The translations under genes and the position numbers were made by a program. Source: Arenibacter catalasegens (GTDB lineage Bacteria; Bacteroidota; Bacteroidia; Flavobacteriales; Flavobacteriaceae). Taken from it: a stretch of DNA of 64,000 nucleotides. Location: contig NZ_PHQQ01000008.1 of assembly GCF_002909235.1 (NCBI RefSeq), positions 1 through 64,000 of the forward strand, written 5' to 3'. The notes under the pieces were generated by a model, which did no database searches, was not told where the DNA came from, and worked only from the letters and a program-made list of their open reading frames with translations. Shown in pieces: positions 7,602-16,791 of the stretch. How positions within the stretch are numbered: the first letter of the stretch is position 1; each line of letters starts with the position of its first letter.

Positions 7602-9062
7602 ATGAATTCAAAATTGACAAAAAAAATATTCCTCTCCCTACTTATGGTAGCGGGAATAAGCAGCCTTATCCTCTCATGTGCTGAAAAAGAAAAGATCGTT
7701 TATGAAAGCACCGCGGATATACCTGCGAATCGCGAAATGACAGCAGAATTAACATCCCCGCCAAATGTACCCACACCTGTTGGCAAAAGAAAGGCCAAAA
7801 AACTTAAGGTAGATATGGAAATTTTGGAACAAGAAGGAGAAATGACCAACGGGGTACGATATATATATTGGACCTTCGGGGGTACGGTTCCTGGAAGTTT
7901 TATTAGGACAAGGGTTGGAGATGAGGTTGAATTTCACCTTAAAAATCACCCTGAAAATAAATTGCCCCACAATATTGACCTGCATGCCGTTACAGGTCCC
8001 GGTGGTGGTGCGGAGTCTTCTTTTGTAGCTCCTGGACACGAGAAAGTATTCTCCTTTAAAACCCTTAACCCAGGGCTGTATGTTTACCACTGTGCAACAG
8101 CACCAGTAGGGATGCATATTGCCAATGGCATGTATGGTTTAATTTTGGTAGAACCCGAAGGAGGATTGCCATTGGTGGATAAAGAATATTACATTATGCA
8201 GGGCGATTTTTACACCAAAGGAGCCAACGGAGAAAGAGGTTTGCAACCTTTTGACATGCAAAAAGCCGTGGATGAACGCGCCGACTACGTTGTTTTTAAC
8301 GGTAAGATGGGTGCCTTAACCGGCGACAATGCCATAACTGCGAACGTTGGCGAAACAGTACGCCTGTTTGTTGGCAATGGCGGACCAAACCTGGTATCTT
8401 CCTTTCATGTTATTGGTGAAATCTTCGACAAGGTGCATGTAGAAGGTGGAGATTTGATCAATGAAAACGTTCAAACTACCCTTATCCCTGCTGGAGGGGC
8501 GGCCATAGTAGAATTTAAGGTAGATGTTCCCGGAACTTTTATCCTAGTAGACCATTCCATTTTTAGAGCATTTAACAAAGGGGCGTTGGGAATGTTGAAG
8601 GTCCAGGGTGAAAAAAATAAGACCATTTATTCCGGAGAATTGGAAGATGGTATCTACTTGCCTGAAGGAAGTGGTATTCAAAAAATGCCTTCAACTAATG
8701 ATATTGTGGAAGCTGACATTCCCGCTAAATCTATGGCGGAAAAGATGGAATTCGGAAAGGCCGCCTATATGCAGACTTGTTTTGCTTGTCACCAAGCAGA
8801 GGGCCAAGGTATTGCCAATGCATTTCCCCCTTTGGCCAAATCTGACTATCTAAATGCCGATGTTAATCGTGCCATAGATATTATACTGCACGGAAAAACA
8901 GGTGAAATAACCGTAAACGGACAAAAATACAATAGTGTTATGACCGCGCAGACCTTAACCGACGAAGAGGTGGCCAATGTACTTACCTATGTGTACAATA
9001 GTTGGGGCAATTCCAAAAAGGACGTAACTCCAGCTATGGTTAAAAGTGTAAGAAATAAATAG
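7602..9062 (+). CDS. nirK: Copper-containing nitrite reductase with C-terminal cytochrome c domain
   Basis: A 486-residue lipoprotein that reduces nitrite to nitric oxide in denitrification. I prefer the ATG at 7602 to the in-frame ATG at 7581 because it gives a clean lipoprotein signal (LSC, Cys26). Two cupredoxin domains are visible. Copper ligands lie in [12 protein letters not shown] (about residues 120-130) and in [20 protein letters not shown] (about 158-177, His-Cys...His...Met of the type 1 site); the second-domain His is in SSFHVIGE. After about residue 375 comes a class I cytochrome c with CFACH near 392-396 and a probable axial Met in YNSVM. The fused haem domain would deliver electrons directly to the type 1 copper. 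It heads an operon with the NirV-like and SCO genes. Confidence 0.93.
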   Translation: MNSKLTKKIFLSLLMVAGISSLILSCAEKEKIVYESTADIPANREMTAELTSPPNVPTPVGKRKAKKLKVDMEILEQEGEMTNGVRYIYWTFGGTVPGSFIRTRVGDEVEFHLKNHPENKLPHNIDLHAVTGPGGGAESSFVAPGHEKVFSFKTLNPGLYVYHCATAPVGMHIANGMYGLILVEPEGGLPLVDKEYYIMQGDFYTKGANGERGLQPFDMQKAVDERADYVVFNGKMGALTGDNAITANVGETVRLFVGNGGPNLVSSFHVIGEIFDKVHVEGGDLINENVQTTLIPAGGAAIVEFKVDVPGTFILVDHSIFRAFNKGALGMLKVQGEKNKTIYSGELEDGIYLPEGSGIQKMPSTNDIVEADIPAKSMAEKMEFGKAAYMQTCFACHQAEGQGIANAFPPLAKSDYLNADVNRAIDIILHGKTGEITVNGQKYNSVMTAQTLTDEEVANVLTYVYNSWGNSKKDVTPAMVKSVRNK

Positions 9063-9082
9063 AATCGGTACAAAACAAAAAA

Positions 9083-9886
9083 ATGATATTAAGTCCCTCT
9101 TTTAAAATAGCCCTAACACTGATCGGCATCATTACCGTAAATATTGCTTCTGCCCAATCAGGAAATATGGCCGCCGTTAAAGGAGGGACTTATATTCCCC
9201 TATATGGGGTTGATTCAACTGCGGTTACCGTAGATCCTTTTACAATGGACGTTTACCCGGTAACCAATAAGGAGTATTTAAAGTTTGTACAGGAATATCC
9301 TGAATGGAAAAAAAGCAAGGTTAAACGATTATTTGCAGACGGTAATTATTTGGTTAATTGGGAGAGCGATGAATCCTATGGAAATTTATTAGGGGCCCAA
9401 GAAGCCGTTACCAACGTTTCTTGGTTTGCCGCCAAAAAATATTGTGAATGTCAAGGAAAAAGATTGCCCTCCGTTGATGAGTGGGAATATGCGGCAATGG
9501 CGGATGGTAATGATCCCGATGCCCGCAAAAAGGAATCCTACAATCAGCTTATTCTGGACTGGTACGAAGCGCCAAAAACATTTAACAATAGCATTGGCTC
9601 TACCTTCAAGAATTATTGGGGAATCTACGACCTCCACGGGCTTGTATGGGAGTGGACAATGGACTTTAATTCCGTTTTAATCTCCGGTGAATCCAGAAAG
9701 GATGTAGATAAGGATAGCAACCTTTTTTGCGGCAGTGCAGCGGTTGGAGCATCGGACTTAATGAATTATGCCGCCTTTATGCGCTACGCTTTTAGAGGTA
9801 GTCTTAAAGCGAATTATGCCATAAGGACTTTAGGGTTTAGGTGTGCACAGTCAAATGGATCAAATAATAAAAATCTAACCTATTAA
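9083..9886 (+). CDS. nirV: NirV-like formylglycine-generating-enzyme-fold protein
   Basis: A 267-residue protein with a signal peptide (cleavage near IASAQ, residue 25) and a complete FGE-sulfatase (SUMF1) fold: MDVYPVTNKEYLKFVQ, then VTNVSWFAAKKYCECQGKRL, PSVDEWEYAA, the GLVWEWTMDF segment and the closing RTLGFRC. It lies 20 bp after nirK. NirV is a known accessory of nirK in denitrifiers; its biochemical role is unsettled. The family also includes sulfatase-activating enzymes, and this genome has sulfatases, but the position after nirK favours the NirV role. Confidence 0.8.
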   Translation: MILSPSFKIALTLIGIITVNIASAQSGNMAAVKGGTYIPLYGVDSTAVTVDPFTMDVYPVTNKEYLKFVQEYPEWKKSKVKRLFADGNYLVNWESDESYGNLLGAQEAVTNVSWFAAKKYCECQGKRLPSVDEWEYAAMADGNDPDARKKESYNQLILDWYEAPKTFNNSIGSTFKNYWGIYDLHGLVWEWTMDFNSVLISGESRKDVDKDSNLFCGSAAVGASDLMNYAAFMRYAFRGSLKANYAIRTLGFRCAQSNGSNNKNLTY

Positions 9887-9890
9887 GACA

Positions 9891-10595
9891 ATGAAAAGAA
9901 TTCTAAATGCCGGATTGTTATGCTTTTTAGTAATCAATCTTATAGGATGCAATACAAAAAAATCAAACAAAACAACCGCAGAAAAATACGAATGTCCCAT
10001 GCACTGTGAAGGTGATAAGACCTATGACCAACCTGGCAATTGCGACATCTGTAAAATGGACCTGCAGCTACTGGCCCTAAACAACAAGAAAGAGGGCGAA
10101 ATATCTGAGCTGTCCATCTATAATCTCCCCTCCAAATGGACCAATCAGAACAATGAGGAAATTCAACTAAAAGTTTTGAAAGGGGATGTATTGGTCATGG
10201 TTATGATCTACACCTCTTGTCAAACGGCATGCCCTAGATTGGTTGCAGACATGCGCGGTATAGAAGAGCAAATCCCCCTCGATAAGAAAGACAAGGTTAC
10301 TTTTGTTTTTGTTAGCATAGACCCTGAAACCGATACACCACAGCGACTAAAAGAATTTGCAAAAGAAAACCAAATGGATTCGGAAAAATGGGTATTTCTA
10401 AGAGGTTCGGAAGGAGACACCCGTGAATTTTCAGCAGTATTGGCGGTCAACTACAAAAAAATATCCCCTATGGATTTTTCACACTCCAACATCATAAGCG
10501 TTTTTGACCAAGAAGGGGAATTGGCTTATCAGCAAGAAGGGCTCGGAGTCAACAATAGTGAAACGGTATCAAAAATTATAGAATTGGTTAATTAG
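9891..10595 (+). CDS. SCO1/SenC-family protein with N-terminal heavy-metal-binding domain
   Basis: A 234-residue lipoprotein (lipobox LIGC, about Cys20). Residues about 33-62 form a short heavy-metal-binding domain (YECPMHCEGDKTYDQPG, then CDICKMDL). The rest is an SCO thioredoxin-like domain with the copper-binding Cys-x3-Cys pair in TSCQTACP (about residues 109 and 113) and the conserved His in FSHSNI (about 196). SCO proteins pass copper to respiratory copper centres. It begins 4 bases after nirV in the same operon, so loading copper into NirK is the likely task. The two-domain arrangement is noted in the findings. Confidence 0.87.
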   Translation: MKRILNAGLLCFLVINLIGCNTKKSNKTTAEKYECPMHCEGDKTYDQPGNCDICKMDLQLLALNNKKEGEISELSIYNLPSKWTNQNNEEIQLKVLKGDVLVMVMIYTSCQTACPRLVADMRGIEEQIPLDKKDKVTFVFVSIDPETDTPQRLKEFAKENQMDSEKWVFLRGSEGDTREFSAVLAVNYKKISPMDFSHSNIISVFDQEGELAYQQEGLGVNNSETVSKIIELVN

Positions 10596-10626
10596 ACCAG
10601 ATTGATTTTTTAAATCCCAACCATTC

Positions 10627-10658
10627 TTTGTAAAAAGAATTATCAAGGTTTATATTTG
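10627..10658 (+). promoter_or_regulatory. mfd promoter
   Basis: TTTG at 10627-10630 and a perfect TATATTTG at 10651-10658 are 20 bp apart, matching the Bacteroidota -33/-7 pattern. The start point should fall near 10665, only about 9 bases before the TTG codon at 10674 and 24 bases before the in-frame ATG at 10689. Confidence 0.6.
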
Positions 10659-10673
10659 CAATAAAATTTACGG

Positions 10674-13600
10674 TTGACAAAATCTTCGATGTTACAACTG
10701 TTCGCACAGTCTCCCCAACTAGGGAAACTGAGGTCTCTTATTGCCGATTTTCAGGATAGCACCAATGCGACCATAACAAAAACCAATATTAAGGGTCTAA
10801 CAGGATCCTCTTTATCCTTTGTAATAGCTGAAATATTTCACAAATCCGAATCGCCATTCCTGTTCATTTTAAATGACAAAGAAGAAGCTGCTTATTATTT
10901 GAACGACTTGGAGCAGCTGATTGGTGATAGCGACGTACTTTTTTACCCAGGAAGTTATAGAAGGCCCTACCAGATAGAGGAAACGGATAATGCCAATGTG
11001 CTTTTGCGCGCCGAAGTACTAAACCGTATAAATTCCAGAAAAAAACCTGCCATTATAGTTACCTATGCAGATGCCCTTTTTGAAAAAGTGGTAACCAGGA
11101 AGGAACTGGAGAAAAACACCCTAAAAATTAAACTGGAGGATACCCTTTCGATCGACTTTTTAAATGAGGTTTTGTTCGAATATAAATTTAAAAGGGTCGA
11201 TTTTGTTACCGAACCAGGAGAATTTTCGGTTCGCGGCGGCATCATGGACGTATTTTCCTTTTCCCACGATGAACCTTACCGAATTGAATTTTTTGGAGAC
11301 GAAGTGGAGAGTATCAGAACTTTTGACGTAGAAACACAGTTGTCCACACTAAAGGTTAAAAAGATTACCATCATCCCCAATGTAGAAAATAAATTTTTGG
11401 ATGAGAACCGGGAAAGTTTCCTGAAATACATATCACCCAACACCCTTATTTTTAGCAAGACCCTAAGTTTGCTATATGCCAGATTGGATTCATTTTTTGA
11501 AAAGGCCGAAGAGGCCTTTACTAAATTGTCCAACGAAATACAGCATGCCAAACCCCAGGAACTGTTCACTACTTCCGAATTATTAAAACATCAGTTGGCT
11601 GATTTTGGTTTGATAGAGATCGATGGAGGCACAAAAGCTTCTAGTGATCCGGAAACCATCGTGTTCAATACAAAACCACAACCTTCCTTTAACAAAAAGT
11701 TCGATTTATTAATCGAAAACCTTAACGATAATTATAAAAATGGCTATACCAATTACCTGTTTTGTGCCACGGAGCAGCAGGCCAAGCGTTTCCATGATAT
11801 TTTTGATGAGGTAGGAAAGGAAGTCCATTATAAAACCATTGTACTCCCGCTTTATCAAGGTTTTATAGACCAAGATTTAAAAATAGTCTGTTATACGGAC
11901 CATCAAATCTTTGAACGATATCTGAAATTCCATTTAAAAAATGGCTATGCCAAAAAGCAGGCCATTACCCTAAAGGACCTGAACAAACTGGAAATTGGGG
12001 ATTACGTGACCCATATAGACCATGGTATTGGAAAATTTGGCGGACTACAAAAAATCGATGTTGAAGGAAAGAAACAGGAAGCTATAAAGCTAATGTATGG
12101 GGAAAGGGACATCCTATACGTAAGCATTCATTCCTTGCACAAAATCTCCAAATTTAATGGGAAGGACGGGGCTCCCCCAAAAATATATAAACTGGGTTCT
12201 GGAGCTTGGAAAAAGATTAAGGACAAGGCCAAATCCCGTGTTAAAAAAATTGCTTTCGACCTTATACAGCTCTATGCCAAGCGCAGGCTGGAAAAAGGAT
12301 TTCAATACGGCCCGGATAGCTATCTACAGCACGAGTTGGAGGCTTCCTTTATTTATGAGGATACTCCTGACCAAAGTAAATCTACCGAAGACATAAAGAA
12401 AGACATGGAAAGTGAAAGACCCATGGACCGACTTGTTTGCGGGGATGTTGGTTTTGGAAAAACGGAAGTGGCCATAAGGGCCGCCTTTAAGGCCGTAGAC
12501 AACGGGAAACAGGTTGCCGTTTTGGTCCCTACTACTATTTTGGCCTTTCAACACCATAGGACTTTTACAGAACGGTTGAAAGAAATGCCAGTAACCGTAG
12601 ATTATGTAAACCGTTTTAGGACTGCCAAGGAGAAAAAGGAAACCTTGGAAAATCTGGCCAGTGGCAAAGTAGATATCATTATAGGCACCCATCAGTTGGT
12701 GAACAAAAACGTGAAATTTAAGGATTTAGGATTGTTGGTCGTAGATGAGGAACAAAAGTTCGGCGTATCGGTCAAGGACAAATTAAAATCCATTAAAGAA
12801 AATGTAGATGTACTTACCCTTACCGCAACCCCGATCCCAAGAACCCTTCAATTTAGTTTAATGGCAGCTAGGGATCTTTCGGTCATCAATACGGCACCAC
12901 CAAATAGATATCCCATAGAAAGCGAGGTAATCCGTTTTAGCGAGGAAATCATTCGCGATGCCATTTCCTATGAAATCCAACGAGGCGGGCAGATTTTCTT
13001 TATTCACAATAGAATTGAAAACATCAAGGAAGTTGCCGGAATGATACAGCGGTTGGTGCCAGATGCTAAAATAGGCATTGGACACGGGCAAATGGAAGGC
13101 AAAAAATTGGAGACCCTTATGTTGGCGTTTATGAATGGTGAGTTTGATGTTTTGGTATCTACTACTATAGTGGAAAGTGGCCTGGATGTCACCAATGCCA
13201 ACACCATTTTTATTAATAATGCCAATAATTTTGGCCTAAGCGATCTGCATCAAATGCGGGGACGAGTAGGTAGAAGCAACAAAAAGGCTTTCTGTTACTT
13301 TATTACCCCTCCCTACGATGTAATGACCAATGATGCCCGTAAGAGAATTCAGGCCTTGGAGCAATTTACAGATTTGGGCAGCGGCTTTAATATTGCCATG
13401 AAGGATTTGGAAATAAGAGGTGCAGGAGACTTATTGGGAGGAGAGCAAAGTGGGTTTATAAACGAAATTGGTTTTGACGCCTATCAAAAAATATTGGCCG
13501 AAGCCATAGACGAACTAAAAGAAAACGAATTCAAGGATTTATACGAAGAAGTTGGAGGCAAACAAAAGATCTTTGTAAAAGAAACTCAGATCGATTCTGA

Positions 13601-14069
13601 TTTTGAATTGCTTTTCCCTGATGATTACATCAACAATATCACCGAACGTTTAAATCTCTATACAGAACTGAACCTAGTTTCCGATGAGGTAGGTTTGCAA
13701 AAATTCGAGTCCCAATTGGTCGACAGATTTGGGGACCTCCCCACCCAAGCTGAGGATTTATTAAACTCGGTCCGTATCAAATGGATCGCCAATAGTATCG
13801 GCCTAGAAAAAATAGTAATGAAGAAAGGCAAAATGATCGGCTATTTTATAGCTGACCAGCAATCCGATTTTTATCAAAGCAGTTCCTTTACGTCCGTATT
13901 ACAATTTGTACAGGCCCATCCCGACCTGGCGAAATTAAAAGAGAAACAAACCCGAAACGGGTTGCGATTATTATTGGTATTTGAACACATTAATTCCATT
14001 GATAAAGCCTATAAATCTATTCAACCCTTCGATTTACTTATCCCAAAAACAGGGATAACTGTTCCATAA
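10674..14069 (+). CDS. mfd: Transcription-repair coupling factor
   Basis: 1131 residues, close to the 1148 of the E. coli protein. It removes RNA polymerase stalled at DNA lesions and recruits UvrA. In order: a UvrB-like N-terminal module (LFYPGSYRRPYQIEETDNAN, then GEFSVRGGIMDVFSF), a CarD-like polymerase-interacting domain around residues 440-510 (GDYVTHIDHGIGKFGG), the helicase core with Walker A GDVGFGKTE (about 589) and the DEEQKFG box (about 689), motif VI QMRGRVGRS, and the C-terminal TRCF domain. The TTG at 10674 gives MTKSSMLQLFAQSPQL; the ATG at 10689 would lose five residues and fits the predicted transcript start slightly better. Confidence 0.96.
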   Translation: MTKSSMLQLFAQSPQLGKLRSLIADFQDSTNATITKTNIKGLTGSSLSFVIAEIFHKSESPFLFILNDKEEAAYYLNDLEQLIGDSDVLFYPGSYRRPYQIEETDNANVLLRAEVLNRINSRKKPAIIVTYADALFEKVVTRKELEKNTLKIKLEDTLSIDFLNEVLFEYKFKRVDFVTEPGEFSVRGGIMDVFSFSHDEPYRIEFFGDEVESIRTFDVETQLSTLKVKKITIIPNVENKFLDENRESFLKYISPNTLIFSKTLSLLYARLDSFFEKAEEAFTKLSNEIQHAKPQELFTTSELLKHQLADFGLIEIDGGTKASSDPETIVFNTKPQPSFNKKFDLLIENLNDNYKNGYTNYLFCATEQQAKRFHDIFDEVGKEVHYKTIVLPLYQGFIDQDLKIVCYTDHQIFERYLKFHLKNGYAKKQAITLKDLNKLEIGDYVTHIDHGIGKFGGLQKIDVEGKKQEAIKLMYGERDILYVSIHSLHKISKFNGKDGAPPKIYKLGSGAWKKIKDKAKSRVKKIAFDLIQLYAKRRLEKGFQYGPDSYLQHELEASFIYEDTPDQSKSTEDIKKDMESERPMDRLVCGDVGFGKTEVAIRAAFKAVDNGKQVAVLVPTTILAFQHHRTFTERLKEMPVTVDYVNRFRTAKEKKETLENLASGKVDIIIGTHQLVNKNVKFKDLGLLVVDEEQKFGVSVKDKLKSIKENVDVLTLTATPIPRTLQFSLMAARDLSVINTAPPNRYPIESEVIRFSEEIIRDAISYEIQRGGQIFFIHNRIENIKEVAGMIQRLVPDAKIGIGHGQMEGKKLETLMLAFMNGEFDVLVSTTIVESGLDVTNANTIFINNANNFGLSDLHQMRGRVGRSNKKAFCYFITPPYDVMTNDARKRIQALEQFTDLGSGFNIAMKDLEIRGAGDLLGGEQSGFINEIGFDAYQKILAEAIDELKENEFKDLYEEVGGKQKIFVKETQIDSDFELLFPDDYINNITERLNLYTELNLVSDEVGLQKFESQLVDRFGDLPTQAEDLLNSVRIKWIANSIGLEKIVMKKGKMIGYFIADQQSDFYQSSSFTSVLQFVQAHPDLAKLKEKQTRNGLRLLLVFEHINSIDKAYKSIQPFDLLIPKTGITVP

Positions 14070-14084
14070 AATATCCCATAACTA

Positions 14085-15416
14085 ATGCCTTTAAAAAACA
14101 TCCTATTCTTTTTCGCATTGTGTTTCGCTTTGGTACTGGAAGCCCAACATACCATTTCCGGGAATTTGTCCCCAGCGGAAGATTACAAATGGCTGATCGC
14201 CTATAAATTAAATCCTGACCATCAAAATTATATAGCCGATACGGCCGTTGAAAATGGTGCTTTTTCGCTGAACATTCCAGCGAATGCATCAACCGGCATG
14301 TATAGATTGGTATATGCCGCGCCACAAGAGGAATACTATTTTGACGTGATATACAATGGGAAAGAAGATATTGTGTTGTCCTTTGATTCCCAAAAAGGTT
14401 TATCCATTGTTAGCTCCAAAGAAAATTTACTTTACACCAAGTACTTTAAAGAGGTTCATGAGCTCGAGAAACAAATTGTTCAGTTTTATTCCGAACCAAA
14501 TAGAGATCAAAGTGCGATCAACGCGCTTTTTAAAAAACTGGCAGTTGTCCAAAAATCATATGAAACCCAATCTGCAGGCTTGATCTGCGGGCATTTTATT
14601 TCGGCAAATAGCCCCTATATTCCTGTCGAATTCCAAGAAGTTGAAACCTATGTACAACAGAAAAAGCTACATTATTTTGATTCCCTAGACTTTAATGATC
14701 CATTTATATTGGGATCAGGTTTTTTAACGGACAAAGTCATAAATTATGTATTTACAGCGCTACCCCATCAACAGCTCTCCCTTGAGGGAAAAGAGTTGAT
14801 AATGATAGATAATCTGCGAGCATTGGCAAGGGTGTTGGAAAAGGTAAGTGCAACTAATCGAGTGCTGTTATATAATGGTATTTGGACACAGGCCATTAGT
14901 AACGACTATAAATCCTTGGCCGATGTTGTTTATGGAAATTATCTTAAAAGTTTGGCTACGGAAACCAATAACACTGACATTCTAGATAATATTGAAACAC
15001 ACAATCGCCTGCGTCTTGGGGCAAAGGCCCCGGAAATTACTTGGAATGAAGAAGGTGCCATTAAAAAACTTTCGGACCTGACAGGGGCCAAAAATTATGT
15101 GATTATTTTTTGGAGTAGCACTTGTTCGCATTGTCTCCAGCAATTACCGGAATTCCATAAAAGAGTAAAGGACATTCCAGGTGTTCAGGTACTGGCTATT
15201 GGTCTGGAAGATGACGATGTAACTTGGAAATTGGAGTCGGCAAAATTACCGGCCTTTATTCATGGTATTGCCCTTGGGAAATGGGAAAGTCCATATACCA
15301 CCTTATATGATATACATCAAACACCAACCTATTATATTTTGGACAGGGAAAAACGCATTGTTGGCAACCCAGAGGATTATGAAGAGGTTGTAAAATTTTT
15401 AAAAGAGCACCAATAA
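14085..15416 (+). CDS. TlpA-like secreted thioredoxin-fold protein
   Basis: A 443-residue protein with a signal peptide (cleavage after LVLEAQ, about residue 21). The first 120 residues resemble the DUF4369-type beta domain found before Bacteroidota thioredoxins, a helical middle follows, and the last 140 residues are a TlpA/ResA-like thioredoxin domain with FWSSTCSHCLQQLP (Cys about 346 and 349) and the cis-proline segment HQTPTYYILD. It should act as a periplasmic thiol-disulfide oxidoreductase. It starts 15 bp after mfd and may be cotranscribed with it. The partner is unknown. Confidence 0.82.
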   Translation: MPLKNILFFFALCFALVLEAQHTISGNLSPAEDYKWLIAYKLNPDHQNYIADTAVENGAFSLNIPANASTGMYRLVYAAPQEEYYFDVIYNGKEDIVLSFDSQKGLSIVSSKENLLYTKYFKEVHELEKQIVQFYSEPNRDQSAINALFKKLAVVQKSYETQSAGLICGHFISANSPYIPVEFQEVETYVQQKKLHYFDSLDFNDPFILGSGFLTDKVINYVFTALPHQQLSLEGKELIMIDNLRALARVLEKVSATNRVLLYNGIWTQAISNDYKSLADVVYGNYLKSLATETNNTDILDNIETHNRLRLGAKAPEITWNEEGAIKKLSDLTGAKNYVIIFWSSTCSHCLQQLPEFHKRVKDIPGVQVLAIGLEDDDVTWKLESAKLPAFIHGIALGKWESPYTTLYDIHQTPTYYILDREKRIVGNPEDYEEVVKFLKEHQ

Positions 15417-15490
15417 CACATCTTAAGAAGAGTCACTGCGTTTTAAAAATTATCCCATTTTTACATTTAAACATTGCTCAATTAACATTT

Positions 15491-15513
15491 TGAAACATTA
15501 ACAAATTGTTTCA
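15491..15513. terminator. Weak hairpin between convergent genes
   Basis: TGAAACA and TGTTTCA form a 7-bp stem with a 9-base AT-rich loop. It lies between the thioredoxin gene and the convergent minus-strand gene ending at 15530. No long U-run follows, so the terminator role is tentative. Confidence 0.35.
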
Positions 15514-15529
15514 TTAATGCACTATTGTA

Positions 15530-16189
15530 TTATAATGTTTTTAGATCCTTTATAGTTTTAAAGGCAACATCTACCTGTTCATCATTTACAATTATGGTAA
15601 ATTCGTTGGTTGTGGAAATTACCTCATATAATACAATCCCTTCCCAAGCCAGGCGTTGAAAAATAAAGTAATAGATTCCCGGTACGGAAACGTTCTCGGC
15701 CGGTAATTTTACGGTAATGGAGGAAAGGTTATCTGCCTTCTGAGTGCACTTTTCATTCTTGAACAACTCTTCCACTGCCTCATCCAAAATATTACTGACA
15801 ACAATATTGAGTTCGTTTACCCCTCTTGAAGAAGTATAGAAAACATCTTTATTTCTATTTACTTCTTTTAACAAAATAGTCTGATTCTCCAAAATGGATT
15901 CGGACACCAAAAAGGTAAAATCGGTCAATGAAGACCTTACTGTAATCTCCCCTATATTTTTTAAGACCTTAATAATCTTATGGGTCGCACGAAACTCCAG
16001 ATCATCGGAAAGGCGTTTTAAAGCCATTACAATTGCACCATTGCGAATATCCTTGCCCAACTCACTTTCAATTTCTGGTTTTACTATCCTAGAAAGCGAA
16101 GTTAAATTTATAATACCTTGAGCTAAAGCACTCTGCAAAAATGGCTTCTTTTTAATGTAGTCTTCCACGACCGATGAAATAGTCTTCAT
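15530..16189 (-). CDS. Conserved protein with ACT-like C-terminal domain
   Basis: A 219-residue cytoplasmic protein. The N-terminal half is helical (SVVEDYIKKKPFLQSALAQG, then DIRNGAIVMALKRLSDDLE), like a winged-helix or repressor-type segment. The C-terminal 65 residues have the beta-alpha-beta pattern of an ACT domain (SSITVKLPAENVSVPGIYYF, then EGIVLYEVISTTNEFTIIV). Homologues in flavobacteria are, from memory, sometimes labelled aspartate kinase because of the ACT similarity, but no kinase domain is present. A ligand-sensing regulatory role is possible. It lies 51 bp downstream of yraN on the same strand. Confidence 0.6.
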   Translation of the reverse strand: MKTISSVVEDYIKKKPFLQSALAQGIINLTSLSRIVKPEIESELGKDIRNGAIVMALKRLSDDLEFRATHKIIKVLKNIGEITVRSSLTDFTFLVSESILENQTILLKEVNRNKDVFYTSSRGVNELNIVVSNILDEAVEELFKNEKCTQKADNLSSITVKLPAENVSVPGIYYFIFQRLAWEGIVLYEVISTTNEFTIIVNDEQVDVAFKTIKDLKTL

Positions 16190-16240
16190 TTTCTTAAACT
16201 TTTGGTAAAAATAACAAATTGTTACAAATAAAACAAATAA

Positions 16241-16600
16241 TTAAAAATGATAAAATGCATTTTCCAAATGCTCTATATTGAAATTGGGGCCATTCTTATG
16301 TACTGTAACAATATCGAACCTAGCCTCCACATCAAGATCTTTACTAATTATATAATGATCAGCCGCCATTACCATTAACTTAATTTTCTTTTCCGTAACC
16401 GTTTCGGCAATGGACTGCATATAATCCGAACTCCTCGATTTTACCTCAACAATCGCCAAAATATCTCCTTTTTTTGCAATAATATCAATTTCTGCTTTTA
16501 AATACCTATAATTTCTATGAACTACCTTATAACCATTTCTCGTTAAATGATCCACCGCCAATTGCTCTCCCTTTTTGCCAAATTCATTGTGTTTTCCCAT
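16241..16600 (-). CDS. yraN: YraN-family (UPF0102) endonuclease-fold protein
   Basis: A 119-residue protein of normal length for the family. The sequence GKKGEQLAVDHLTRNGYKVV and the restriction-endonuclease-like motif AEIDIIAKKGD...AIVEVKSR (Glu, Asp, then E-x-K) are diagnostic. The family has a predicted PD-(D/E)XK nuclease fold; its physiological role is not established, though links to DNA processing have been proposed. The start ATG gives MGKHNEFGKKGE, as usual. Confidence 0.9.
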   Translation of the reverse strand: MGKHNEFGKKGEQLAVDHLTRNGYKVVHRNYRYLKAEIDIIAKKGDILAIVEVKSRSSDYMQSIAETVTEKKIKLMVMAADHYIISKDLDVEARFDIVTVHKNGPNFNIEHLENAFYHF

Positions 16601-16791
16601 ACTATTCCAATTCTATTTACCAAAAAACGTGCATTTGGTCGAAAAATCAAGCTCACTGTCGTCCAAATTTCAACAAACCACGTAATTTGTTATGCATTAT
16701 AGCGAAAAATTTGTATTGGACATAATTTCCAATTTAAATGTGCGTTATGCAATGACCCCTTACTAGTAACCTATCAAATGCGGAATAAATT

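Noticed and set aside
9083-9886. Treating the NirV-like protein as the maturase of the two sulfatases
   Set aside because: It shares the fold, but its place directly after nirK and the 48-kb distance from the sulfatases make that role unlikely; the two catalytic cysteines of a true maturase were not convincingly placed.
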